From Anaerolineae bacterium (GTDB lineage: Bacteria; Chloroflexota; Anaerolineae; 4572-78; J111): a stretch of 11,207 nt of DNA. The position numbers and the translations under genes are program-made. The notes under the pieces are model-generated. The model had not been told where the DNA came from. It saw only the letters and a program-made list of their open reading frames with translations, and ran no database searches. Numbering within the stretch: the first letter of the stretch is position 1; each line of letters opens with the position of its first letter. Positions 1 to 6,541 of the stretch are shown here, one piece after another. Location: assembly GCA_020433785.1 (NCBI GenBank), contig JAGRCC010000532.1, positions 1-11,207 of the forward strand. Reading direction: 5' to 3'.

Positions 1-109
1 AGTCATCGGCTTGAACAATGTATTCCTCGCCGTCGGGGGCTTGGGCTAAGGCCGGGGTGATGGTGAGGGCCAGTAGAAACAGGCTAATAAATAAGATTAA
101 TTTCTTCAA
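1..109 (-). CDS. N-terminus of a second LysM/S33-type secreted hydrolase (cut by the window edge)
   Basis: The first 36 codons of a minus-strand gene continue beyond the left edge. The start is TTG at 109-107, preceded by AAGGAGAG at 120-113. The translation begins (M)KKLILFISLFLLALTITPA, a lipoprotein-free signal peptide, then LAQAPDGEEYIVQADD. It aligns residue by residue with the N-terminus of the complete hydrolase at 380-2128, including the start of its LysM-like module. The ATG of that copy corresponds to TTG here by one A-to-T change with the Shine-Dalgarno intact, so the start is probably still used, perhaps less efficiently. The catalytic part is outside the window. The assignment rests on paralogy with the complete neighbour. 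Confidence 0.85.
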   Translation of the reverse strand, partial: MKKLILFISLFLLALTITPALAQAPDGEEYIVQADD

Positions 110-160
110 TTTCTCTCCTTAAATTTGCTCATGTAGCGTTTCGTTATCCTACATCTATCG

Positions 161-324
161 TGTCATTTCGTAGCCGGAGGCGGAGAAATCCCTGAATTGT
201 TTAATTTGACAACTTGTTCGGCTGGCAAACTCGAGCGTCCTCTCTTGAGGCATTGCTTTAAACCCGTGACTTTCTCAGTATTTGTAACGCCACAGGGACT
301 TCTCCGCTGCGCTGCGAAGTGACA
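161..324. repeat. Long inverted repeat, copy A (REP/MITE-like)
   Basis: The left arm (161-193, beginning TGTCATTTCGTAGCCG) and right arm (about 294-324, ending GCTGCGAAGTGACA) are imperfect reverse complements of about 31-33 bp around a 100-bp interior. A further half arm of the same family lies at 335-363 with no partner. The element sits between the tandem hydrolase copies and could fold in either transcript. Related copies are at 2181-2343 and 3347-3502. Confidence 0.8.
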
Positions 325-379
325 TGCTTTAGTTTGTCATTCGCAGCCGAAGGCGAAGAAATCCATTGATCCATGCTAT

Positions 380-2128
380 TTACTCCCCATAATCAAATTG
401 GGGCTGAATCTGGCTCAGGCAACTGCCGTCGGGGGTCTGCTCCGGCGTTGCCAGGAAATCAAGCACGATTTGACCGGCGCAAGGTTCCGTAAAAATGGAT
501 CCATGACCTGAGCCGGGAACGGTGTAAACATAGGCGGTGTCCAGCTTGCTGCCCACATACTGGCCATAGGGTAGCGGGGTGATGGGGTCGCGGCTGCCGT
601 TCATAATCAGGGTCGGGGTGTCGGTGTTATCGAAAGCGAAAGCCTCTTCAAGCTCGACTTGGATGATCTCGCAGTTCTGGAGGAGGTCTTGGCCTGCCTC
701 TTCACCTAAAAAGACCATCGCTTCATAAGGCGGGTCGAAATAGGTCGCGCTATCGGCTTGGTTGGAATTGGCCCTGGCACACAGCACGGGGATGTACATC
801 GCTTCAGCTTTAGGGGTAGCCTCATAGCCCGGCGCCACGGCCTCTGCCACCCAGCCGAATTCATTGCTCTGGGCAGCCTGATAAATCAATCGGGGCAGCG
901 AGCGGTTTGCTCTGGCGTTATACAGCAGCGTAAAGGTGGCCAGGGCAACATCATTGCCATCCAGCTTGGTTTCGATGGTTTCCAGCGTCTCCCCAGCCTC
1001 GTCCGTCACGGTCAGGGTCGCTGAAACAGGCTCCTGGTTTAGCTGATCGACCAATGAGAAAAAGACTGTCTCCAAATCGGGAAAGCGTTGGTTACATTCT
1101 TCATCCTGAGCGCACTCGGCAAAGAGGTTGCGTAAGGCATAACTAACGGTAGAGCTGGCGGTAGCATTGAATTCAATATTAGGGGCGACGACGGCATCAA
1201 GCATCACGCTGCGCAATTGGGCGGTATGTTCCTCGGCCTGCTCAATGACATACTGCCCCAACAGCGTCCCATAGGAGACGCCGTAGTAGTTGAAGCTGTC
1301 ATAGCCGAGCGTCTCGGCCACAAAATACATATCCGCCGCATTCTCAATGGAGTTAAAAGCGTTGAAATTCACCCCTTCGGCCAACAGTCGGTCACGACAG
1401 GCGACCACAAAGCTGTGGTCTGTGTCTTCTTCCAGCCCTTTGGCCGCTTGAATTTCGTGCTCAACTTTACCCGCGCAGACCAAGCTGGGCCGGGAATAGA
1501 AGGTGCCCCGCTCCTCCACAAAGACCATATCACGGGTAGCTAGAATATCCTGTAGGTTGGTGAGAGCCGGTAACCCCGATCCCGGAAAGACAGCGATAGT
1601 AGAGTCACCGGGGCCACCCTGCTCCATAAAAAGCGGGTCGGGGGCCGGATTATCGCCGGTGCTGCGGGTGCGGACCACCGCCACCTGAATGGTAGGGCCA
1701 TCCGGCTGACTGTGTAGTTCCGGCACAGTGACATAGCCGCAGTCCGATTGGGCGGCAATGGCATCAGGGAGGTTAAATGTGGTGCAGGCAACCGCCTCCC
1801 AGGCATCGCCAAAATTGGCCGAAGGCGTTGGGGCAGCCTCTACCAAGGCGACGTCCCCGGCTTCAGTGGGCAGCCACAGCTTCTGGCCCACCTCGATGAC
1901 GCTGGGGTCATCGATGACGGTGAAACTCTCATCCTCAGCGGCTTTGGCGTTGGTAGCTTCGATGATGGCCGCGTAGGCCAACGGATCGCCGTATTGTTTC
2001 TCGGCGATGGTGCTGAGCCAGTCGTCGGCCTGGACGATATATTCCTCACCCTCGGGGGCTTGGGCTTGGGCTGGCGTGATGGTCAGGGCCAGTAGGAACA
2101 GGGTGATGATTAAGATTGATTTTTTCAT
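380..2128 (-). CDS. Secreted LysM-containing alpha/beta hydrolase, peptidase family S33 (TAP-like)
   Basis: A 582-residue exported hydrolase. Residues 1-24 form a signal peptide (MKKSILIITLFLLALTITPA, then QAQA). Residues about 28-88 (EYIVQADDWLSTIAEKQYGD ... GQKLWLPTE) look like a LysM module, which in this family binds peptidoglycan or chitin glycans. The alpha/beta hydrolase fold follows: oxyanion motif GGPG at 171-174, EERGTFYS at 206-213 in place of the usual D-x-RG-x-G-x-S, nucleophile elbow GVSYG with Ser285, acid Asp514 in GSRDPITP and His542 in GSGHGS. The C-terminal part resembles the TAP-like domain of tripeptidyl aminopeptidases, which remove N-terminal peptides. Paired Cys residues fit an extracytoplasmic location. 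ATG at 2128 is preceded by AAGGAGAG. Length is typical of the TAP-like group plus the added LysM. The true substrate is unknown; an esterase activity is possible. Confidence 0.88.
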   Translation of the reverse strand: MKKSILIITLFLLALTITPAQAQAPEGEEYIVQADDWLSTIAEKQYGDPLAYAAIIEATNAKAAEDESFTVIDDPSVIEVGQKLWLPTEAGDVALVEAAPTPSANFGDAWEAVACTTFNLPDAIAAQSDCGYVTVPELHSQPDGPTIQVAVVRTRSTGDNPAPDPLFMEQGGPGDSTIAVFPGSGLPALTNLQDILATRDMVFVEERGTFYSRPSLVCAGKVEHEIQAAKGLEEDTDHSFVVACRDRLLAEGVNFNAFNSIENAADMYFVAETLGYDSFNYYGVSYGTLLGQYVIEQAEEHTAQLRSVMLDAVVAPNIEFNATASSTVSYALRNLFAECAQDEECNQRFPDLETVFFSLVDQLNQEPVSATLTVTDEAGETLETIETKLDGNDVALATFTLLYNARANRSLPRLIYQAAQSNEFGWVAEAVAPGYEATPKAEAMYIPVLCARANSNQADSATYFDPPYEAMVFLGEEAGQDLLQNCEIIQVELEEAFAFDNTDTPTLIMNGSRDPITPLPYGQYVGSKLDTAYVYTVPGSGHGSIFTEPCAGQIVLDFLATPEQTPDGSCLSQIQPQFDYGE

Positions 2129-2375
2129 TTTCTCTCCTTGAATTTACTCAATGTAGCGTTTCGTTACCCTACATCTATCGTGTCATTTCGTAGCCGAAGG
2201 CGAAGAAATCCCTGAATTGCTTGATTTTACGATTTTTCGGTTGGCAAACTCGAGCGTCCTCCCTTGCGGCATTGCCTTAAACCCGTGACCATCTCAATGA
2301 TTGTGACCCCACAAGGACTTCTCCGCTGCGCTGCGAAGTGACATGCCTTAGCGTGTCATTTTGACCGATACGGCG
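2020..2375. repeat. Second copy of a duplicated block (gene start plus upstream region)
   Basis: This block matches 1 to about 350 at an offset of about 2020 bp: codons of the hydrolase N-terminus, the Shine-Dalgarno, the segment ATGTAGCGTTTCGTTA, the inverted repeat and part of the half arm that follows. Identity is high but imperfect, so the event is not very recent. Similarity fades on the high-coordinate side near 345 and 2375. The left-hand limit of the unit is outside the window. Confidence 0.85.
2181..2343. repeat. Long inverted repeat, copy B (REP/MITE-like)
   Basis: Same family and almost the same interior as copy A, because it was carried along in the gene duplication. The left arm starts TGTCATTTCGTAGCCGAAGG at 2181 and the right arm ends GCTGCGAAGTGACA at 2343. 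A decayed third half arm follows at about 2355-2389. It lies between the hydrolase start and the end of the CPBP protease gene. Confidence 0.78.
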
Positions 2376-2416
2376 CAGCAGACATATCCCCCATAAGAGA
2401 AAAGGATGTGAATGTG

Positions 2417-3202
2417 TCACAGGTTATGTCCGGAACGTAGTTTGGCTGGATTGGCATAAACCTTGATGGGAAATTCCAGGGTTTTGGTATCGCCTTGGCC
2501 ACCACAGCGCCATTGCAGGTAGGCAATCACCATCGCCATAATCACAAAGCGGAAGGTCATGCCCACCAACCCGGCCTCGGGGCCATACGCGCCGCCGGTC
2601 AGGAGATCGGAACCGGTTACTTCCTGCATAATCAGGCCGCCAAAATTCTCCCCGCTCACCGGAAAGCCGAGGAGGGGGCCTTGCGAGAAGTTCCAGCTAA
2701 AGTGCAGCCCCAGCGGGAACCAGATATTTTGGCCACCCAAGAAGGCGATGCCGTAAATAATGCCTCCCAGCGCATTGCCAAAAGCCGAGACGTAGGAAGC
2801 GCCGGGGTTGTTGATGTGGACGATACCGAACACCGCCGCGCTGATGAGAATGGCCGGCCATTTGCGCCCGCCCAGCACCACGACCAACCCGCTTAGCAGC
2901 AGCGACCGAAAAAAGACCTCCTCAAAAACAGCACCAAAAATGAGAATGAAGAGGTTATCATTTAACGAGGCCAGGTTAAAGGGGATACTGATAACACGAA
3001 TACCCCCCAGCAGCCATTCAACAATAAAAATGCCCATCATCGCGATAAAACAGATGAGCATTCCGGCCCCCATATCACCCAAGGCCCACCAATGAAAGGT
3101 ATAACCGAACCCCTTACGGATGGACTGGCCGTGTCGCTGCCAGTGGACGGCAGACACAACGCCCAAAATGATAGAAAGACCTACTATGATCCAAGTTAAC
3201 AT
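2417..3202 (-). CDS. CPBP-family intramembrane metalloprotease (CAAX protease/Rce1-like)
   Basis: A 261-residue multi-pass membrane protein with hydrophobic segments at about 1-20, 45-68, 82-110, 114-134, 140-158 and 210-230. The three CPBP motifs are intact: EEVFFR (Glu94, Glu95, Arg99), the His of FGIVHINNP (His129) and HFSWN (His167, Asn171). In this family the Glu and His residues coordinate or activate the catalytic metal/water inside the membrane. Bacterial members cleave membrane substrates or serve in bacteriocin immunity and surface-protein handling; the substrate here cannot be told. Start ATG at 3202 has AAAGGA about 10 nt upstream. The gene is the next one upstream of the hydrolase on the same strand, but a 288-bp repeat-filled gap separates them, so I do not infer an operon. 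Confidence 0.88.
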   Translation of the reverse strand: MLTWIIVGLSIILGVVSAVHWQRHGQSIRKGFGYTFHWWALGDMGAGMLICFIAMMGIFIVEWLLGGIRVISIPFNLASLNDNLFILIFGAVFEEVFFRSLLLSGLVVVLGGRKWPAILISAAVFGIVHINNPGASYVSAFGNALGGIIYGIAFLGGQNIWFPLGLHFSWNFSQGPLLGFPVSGENFGGLIMQEVTGSDLLTGGAYGPEAGLVGMTFRFVIMAMVIAYLQWRCGGQGDTKTLEFPIKVYANPAKLRSGHNL

Positions 3203-3346
3203 CGCCGTTCATTCCTTTCTGAAAAGAGCTATATCGGATGTTGGTGTTGTGGTGACGAACCATAGGGTTCTTGTGAACCGCTTGATAATTGCCTGGGCGA
3301 CCGATTCCTTGCACCGCAATCTAAGTTCGGAAATTCGTATCCTTCA

Positions 3347-3502
3347 TGTCATTTCGTAGCGCCAGCGGAGAAATCCCTATGACAATACAGTGGAAAGTGA
3401 GTTGGCGGGGAAAATTTGAAACAACAACGTCAAATTTTCCCCGCGAATGGTTCGTTGTGATTATGCCTAAGGGATTTCTCCGCCTCCGGCTGCGAAATGA
3501 CA
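3347..3502. repeat. Long inverted repeat, copy C, with a nested 15-bp perfect hairpin
   Basis: The left arm begins TGTCATTTCG at 3347 (to about 3377). The right arm (about 3470-3502) ends GGCTGCGAAATGACA. The outer arms belong to the same family as copies A and B, but the interior is unrelated: GCGGGGAAAATTTGA at 3405-3419 pairs perfectly with 3430-3444 across a 10-nt loop. A decayed fragment of the same arm (AGCAGAGAAATCCC) follows at 3531-3544. The element lies between the CPBP gene and the next gene on the minus strand. Confidence 0.8.
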
Positions 3503-3569
3503 TGCTCGGCTCTAATCATCGAACTCCGGTTAGCAGAGAAATCCCGGCGATGTTACGATCATTGTATGA

Positions 3570-4067
3570 CTATAGCCCCAACGTGGACTTGATCTCGGCC
3601 AACACGGCTTCCTCTTCCGGGCTGACCCGTTGCCCGCCGATGCCCATAAAATCGCCTTCTTTGGCGGCGTTGGCGGTCGCTTCGCCCACGCTGTAGAGCC
3701 ACTCCTTGAGTTCAGCAGCTTCCTCAGGGGAAGCTTTGGCGTCGATAGCGGCGACGGCGCTTTTGAGATCACCAAGCATTTTGGCTTTGAATGCCGCCGG
3801 GTCACGGGACTCTTCCTTGCTGGGTTTCAACGCTTCTTTAAGCGCTTTGGAGTTCTCCTTATCTGTGTAATCCGCAGCCAGGGCAGCCATTAAGGTGTCC
3901 CCCTTAGCTGTCTGCGTCAGTTCAGCCAGTTTCTTGCCGATGCTGAGCGATTCGAAGATGGTGTCGCCAATAGAAAAGCTGGCCATAATCACCAGACCGC
4001 CGACGGACATAGGGGTTTTGACAATATTCTGCCATTCTTCACTGGTAAAATCTGCTTTGGTTGTCAT
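3570..4067 (-). CDS. Small soluble alpha-helical protein of unknown function
   Basis: A 165-residue acidic protein without Cys, signal peptide or clear membrane segment; only residues about 21-36 are moderately hydrophobic. It is mostly predicted helix with an Ala/Lys/Glu-rich middle. The N-terminal FTSEEWQNIVKTPMSVG and the C-terminal half (about residues 95-165: KAKMLGDLKSAVAAIDAKAS ... GIGGQRVSPEEEAVLAEIKS) faintly recall TerB-like helical domains, where a similar SPEE-type end precedes the last helix. I treat that only as a hint. ATG at 4067 is preceded by AAGGAG at 4084-4079, 11 nt away, and the 8-bp tandem repeat begins right beside that site. The 104-bp gap to the next gene upstream leaves co-transcription possible. 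Confidence 0.75.
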   Translation of the reverse strand: MTTKADFTSEEWQNIVKTPMSVGGLVIMASFSIGDTIFESLSIGKKLAELTQTAKGDTLMAALAADYTDKENSKALKEALKPSKEESRDPAAFKAKMLGDLKSAVAAIDAKASPEEAAELKEWLYSVGEATANAAKEGDFMGIGGQRVSPEEEAVLAEIKSTLGL

Positions 4068-4082
4068 TGTTTGTTGAGCTCC

Positions 4083-4153
<71 letters not shown>

Positions 4154-4171
4154 CCAACCCACTATCGCCAC

Positions 4172-4669
4172 CTAATCGAAAGAATAGCTGTAGGCCGGCG
4201 TCTGGCCGTGCACATCGACTATCGCCCATTGCAGCATCGGCCAACTGGCCGGAGCGATGATGCGAAAGACCCAGTTGTCGGTGATGCTTTCGCCGTACTC
4301 GGGGGTAAAGCGGTATTTGTCCTGCGCGGTCGTGGCCGGCGTCAGCAGCACGATCTCGGCCTGGGGATCGTCGGCCAGCATACGCCGCAGGGCTTCGGTT
4401 ATCTCCGCATCCGAGGGGGTGGCCCCCAATCCGAAGCTGTCGGGCGAGCTGCGCACCACGTCGAAGGCCGAGTCGTGGCCCTGGTCCGGGCTGCCGCTGC
4501 TGTTGCTGAGAAAGGCTTCCAGGGCCAGCCGCAGGGCTTCGGCAAAGGTGTACTGACTATCGGCTTGGCCTTCGAGCGCAGCACTATCGGTTGGATCGGC
4601 CACAACGTGCAGCTCCGGCAGTCCGACAGCATCTAGCACGGTCTGGATACCGCTATTTTTTTGGTTCAT
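4172..4669 (-). CDS. Small acidic protein of unknown function
   Basis: A 165-residue, strongly acidic, Cys-free protein with no signal peptide or membrane segment. Residues about 40-110 are helix-rich (YTFAEALRLALEAFL, then SDAEITEALRRMLADDPQAE). The last 50 residues look beta-rich and aromatic (WVFRIIAPASWPMLQWAIVD). I do not recognise the family. ATG at 4669 is preceded by GGAG about 6 nt upstream, which supports the start. It is the gene directly downstream of the 20/21-bp tandem array at 4705-4990, so its promoter must lie in or near that array. Confidence 0.75.
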   Translation of the reverse strand: MNQKNSGIQTVLDAVGLPELHVVADPTDSAALEGQADSQYTFAEALRLALEAFLSNSSGSPDQGHDSAFDVVRSSPDSFGLGATPSDAEITEALRRMLADDPQAEIVLLTPATTAQDKYRFTPEYGESITDNWVFRIIAPASWPMLQWAIVDVHGQTPAYSYSFD

Positions 4670-4704
4670 GGTTTCTCCGTTTAGAAAGAGGTCTGTGTCG
4701 TCAG

Positions 4705-4990
4705 AAAATCGTTCGTACCAGCAGGAAAGTCATCCGTACCGCTAAAAAATCGTTCGTACCGCCCGAAAGTCATCCGTACCATCCGAAAAGTCGTCCGTAC
4801 CACCGAAAAATCGTTCGTACCGTCTAAAAAGTCATCCGTACCACCGAAAAATCGTTCGTACCATCCGAAAAGTCATCCGTACCACCGAAAAATCGTTCGT
4901 ACCGTCTAAAAAGTCATCCGTACCGACGAAAAATCGTTCGTACCGTCTAAAATGTCATCCGTACCACAAAAAATCGTTTGTATCCGATCA
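4705..4990. repeat. 14-unit tandem array, alternating 20/21-bp spacing (41-bp dimer)
   Basis: Two unit types alternate: AAAATCGTTCGTACC and AAAGTCATCCGTACC, each followed by a short variable joint. The CGTACC core starts at 4714, 4735, 4755, 4775, 4796, 4816, 4837, 4857, 4878, 4898, 4919, 4939 and 4960, with a decayed last copy at about 4980. The mean spacing is close to 20.5 bp, and a run of 3-6 A precedes nearly every core, so A-tracts recur every two helical turns on one face. The array begins 36 bp upstream of the gene at 4172-4669. Confidence 0.95.
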
Positions 4991-5033
4991 TTCCTGCGTC
5001 TCATCGACGGTAAACGTGATTCCACTAACAGGC

Positions 5034-5216
5034 TAAGGCTGAGAAATGACAATTCCACCAGCTAGAGCGGCTTATCTTGATAAGGAACGGCAAATAAATA
5101 ATCTACACATTGCTCGTTGAATTCATTCAACGCCTGACAAAATAAACGCGTTTCAAACACGTTTTTAGTACCAGCCCACGAATTCATTCGTGGATCAAAT
5201 CTTCGCCTCAGCCTTA
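5034..5216 (-). repeat. Multi-hairpin element with 10-bp terminal inverted repeats
   Basis: TAAGGCTGAG at 5034-5043 and its exact reverse complement at 5207-5216 enclose four hairpins: 5071-5084 (CTTATC/GATAAG), 5115-5132, 5144-5164 and 5176-5193. Read on the minus strand, the second and fourth are 7-bp stems closed by an identical TGAA loop (CCACGAA-TGAA-TTCGTGG and CGTTGAA-TGAA-TTCAACG), and the third has a TGA loop on a 9-bp stem with one wobble. Stems differ in sequence but keep pairing. No ORF is visible. It may be a non-autonomous mobile element or a structured RNA. Confidence 0.65.
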
Positions 5217-5503
5217 TTTTCTGCCACGGATAACTGACGGCTGACCGGTGTTAAGCATGGGAGGACCCCATACCTGTATCCACTACATTCTGTTTCAGGG
5301 TCATAGGTAGGCTTGATGGGTTAATGGGTAGATCGACGGTTAGGACAATCGGGGTGAAGAAGCCGGAGGTGAGACGATGAATTGAGTTTTATGGCTGGTA
5401 AACTAGATTTATGCTTTACAATATTTTGACGCCGGAGTAGTTTACCGCTTTGTTTTAAGGTGTCAATTTTAGTTCGGGTGTACAGAGTTAACATGTTCCG
5501 GGT
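5217..5503. other. Intergenic stretch with only minor inverted repeats
   Basis: No gene is supported here. Small structures are ATGGG/CCCAT at 5257-5271 and GGTAAACTA at 5397-5405 with its reverse complement at 5438-5446. An open frame on the minus strand across 5321-5563 lacks a credible ribosome binding site and family resemblance. Confidence 0.5.
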
Positions 5504-5601
5504 AGACCCTAAAGGTTTCCAAAACCTGAGGGGGTTTGCCGTTAATATTGAAGCAACAAACATGCTTTATCCGTCGCTTTTGGATAAAACCTTTAGGGTC
5601 T
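5504..5601. repeat. 98-bp inverted-repeat element downstream of the receiver gene
   Basis: AGACCCTAAAGGTTT at 5504-5518 is perfectly complementary to 5587-5601, with a 68-bp interior. The left arm also forms a local hairpin with the AAACCTGAGGG that follows (to 5531). The element ends 10 bp after the receiver gene's stop. Arm length, total size and the AGACC...GGTTT frame match the element at 6082-6177 on the other side of that gene. Confidence 0.8.
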
Positions 5602-5611
5602 GGTGCTAAAT

Positions 5612-6019
5612 TTAGAATTGCTGATCAACTTCCTCTTGGGTTAACCGCAGCAGGGCCGTCTCCAACTCGTGCACCGAACTGTCGCGCAGGATGACTTCAT
5701 CCGCGCCGGCGGTCAGCAGCCGCTCGGCCGCCGGACGCGACCGGGTGCAGACCAGGCAGCGGGTTTCCGGGGCTCTGATTTTGACTGCCGCTAACAACGC
5801 CTCTACTTCCTCCTCAAGTAGATTGCAATCAATGACCAACAGCCCGGGTTGGTGCTGAACCGTGTAGTTCAGCGCGGTCAGCCCATCGCCGACGGAGGCC
5901 ATCAGCGCGATCCAGGGGTAAACCGACAGCGCCGCTCGCAGCGACTGCCGCATGATGCCGGGCCGCGATACGACCAGGGTGGGCGTTGTGGGATGGGTGG
6001 GTTGAGTTGTTTTAAGCAT
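5612..6019 (-). CDS. Stand-alone degenerate response-regulator receiver domain
   Basis: A 135-residue protein made of one receiver-like (beta-alpha)5 fold and no output domain. The expected layout is visible: beta1 at 14-18 followed by RPGIMRQSLRAAL, phosphoacceptor-type Asp64 in LLVIDCNLLEEEV, Thr92 in CLVCTRSR and a final GADEVILRDSSVHELETALL helix. The helix-1 motif and the end resemble NarL/LuxR-class receivers. The acidic pair after beta1 is replaced by Ser19-Arg20 and the conserved Lys after beta5 by Arg112, so ordinary Mg-dependent phosphorylation is doubtful. It may act as a pseudo-receiver in protein-protein signalling. No good Shine-Dalgarno precedes ATG 6019. No kinase gene is adjacent. 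The gene is bracketed by two inverted-repeat elements. Confidence 0.78.
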   Translation of the reverse strand: MLKTTQPTHPTTPTLVVSRPGIMRQSLRAALSVYPWIALMASVGDGLTALNYTVQHQPGLLVIDCNLLEEEVEALLAAVKIRAPETRCLVCTRSRPAAERLLTAGADEVILRDSSVHELETALLRLTQEEVDQQF

Positions 6020-6081
6020 TTTAGTGAACTGAATGGTTAATGGACGTTATTTTAACTCAAGTTGCCACCTTTCCGAGAACA

Positions 6082-6177
6082 AGACCTGACAGGTTTTGGA
6101 GATATGGTTCAGAGAAAAATCAGGATCATTCGGGCCATTTAGCCGGGTTAAGGCCCGTATGGAAACCTGTCGGGTCT
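6082..6177. repeat. 96-bp inverted-repeat element upstream of the receiver gene
   Basis: AGACCTGACAGGTTT at 6082-6096 pairs with AAACCTGTCGGGTCT at 6163-6177 (14 of 15 positions, one G-T type mismatch), with a 66-bp interior that contains a smaller GGGCC...GGCCC inverted repeat (6132-6155). Same size and outer frame as 5504-5601 but a different arm sequence. Confidence 0.75.
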
Positions 6178-6273
6178 GATGGGTAGCAATTTGGGTTATT
6201 TTATTCTTCACGCCCTAATAGTCTAACACGTTTCAACCTAACCGTCATCAGGTATGAAGATGACTTTAGCTCA

Positions 6274-6303
6274 TAAAAAAAGCCTCCGACAGTTATCAGA
6301 GGC
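6274..6303 (-). terminator. Rho-independent terminator, minus strand
   Basis: On the minus strand GCCTC (6303-6299) pairs with GAGGC (6286-6282), extended by GA/TC after one mismatch, and is followed directly by seven T (6281-6275). It lies 239 bp downstream of the large surface-protein gene, as a second stop for its transcript or the end of a small transcript from the MITE-like element between them. Confidence 0.7.
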
Positions 6304-6335
6304 GGGATCGTCCATTTGGATGAGGGGGATAAAGC

Positions 6336-6464
6336 TAGGACTTACGCAGTTGGAGGTATTGAACCAGGTGACAGTCACTTAGACCTGATAAATCGACGTG
6401 TTTGGTCTAACCGGACGTTTATTTTTGGCAAAAAGTGACTGTCACCTTTTGAACTGCGTAACTC
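6336..6464. mobile_element. MITE-like nested inverted repeat, copy 1
   Basis: Outer ends are TTACGCAGTT (6342-6351) and AACTGCGTAA (6452-6461). Inside, AGGTGACAGTCACTT at 6366-6380 is the exact reverse complement of 6433-6447, and AGACC/GGTCT (6381-6385, 6404-6408) nests further in. No ORF. A second copy with the same outer and inner arms but a different core is at 10225-10344. Confidence 0.75.
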
Positions 6465-6472
6465 ATAAAAGA

Positions 6473-6512
6473 AACGGGCCAATATGTCCCCGGAGGTTCA
6501 TATTGGCCCGTT
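6473..6512. terminator. Strong hairpin terminator just after the surface-protein gene
   Basis: A perfect 14-bp stem, AACGGGCCAATATG at 6473-6486 with its complement at 6499-6512, closes a 12-nt loop. It starts 30 bp past the stop of the gene at 6542. The plus side is followed by ATCATTTTTTT and the minus side by TCTTTTAT, so it can serve both directions, with the better T-tract on the plus strand. Confidence 0.75.
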
Positions 6513-6541
6513 ATCATTTTTTTAAAGGGTGTGGAATGTGT

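Noticed and set aside
758..2095. Several plus-strand frames of 60-115 residues
   Set aside because: They lie opposite the S33 hydrolase gene in other frames; codon structure is explained by the minus-strand gene.
4591..4827. 78-residue plus-strand frame
   Set aside because: It comes from the antisense of the 4172-4669 gene and reading of the tandem array (SHPYHPK-type repeats).
4705..4990. CRISPR array
   Set aside because: Units of 20-21 bp follow one another with joints of only a few bases; there are no unique spacers of 25-45 bp and no cas genes nearby.
5321..5563. 80-residue minus-strand gene
   Set aside because: No ribosome binding site, no family resemblance, unusual composition, and it runs into an inverted-repeat arm.
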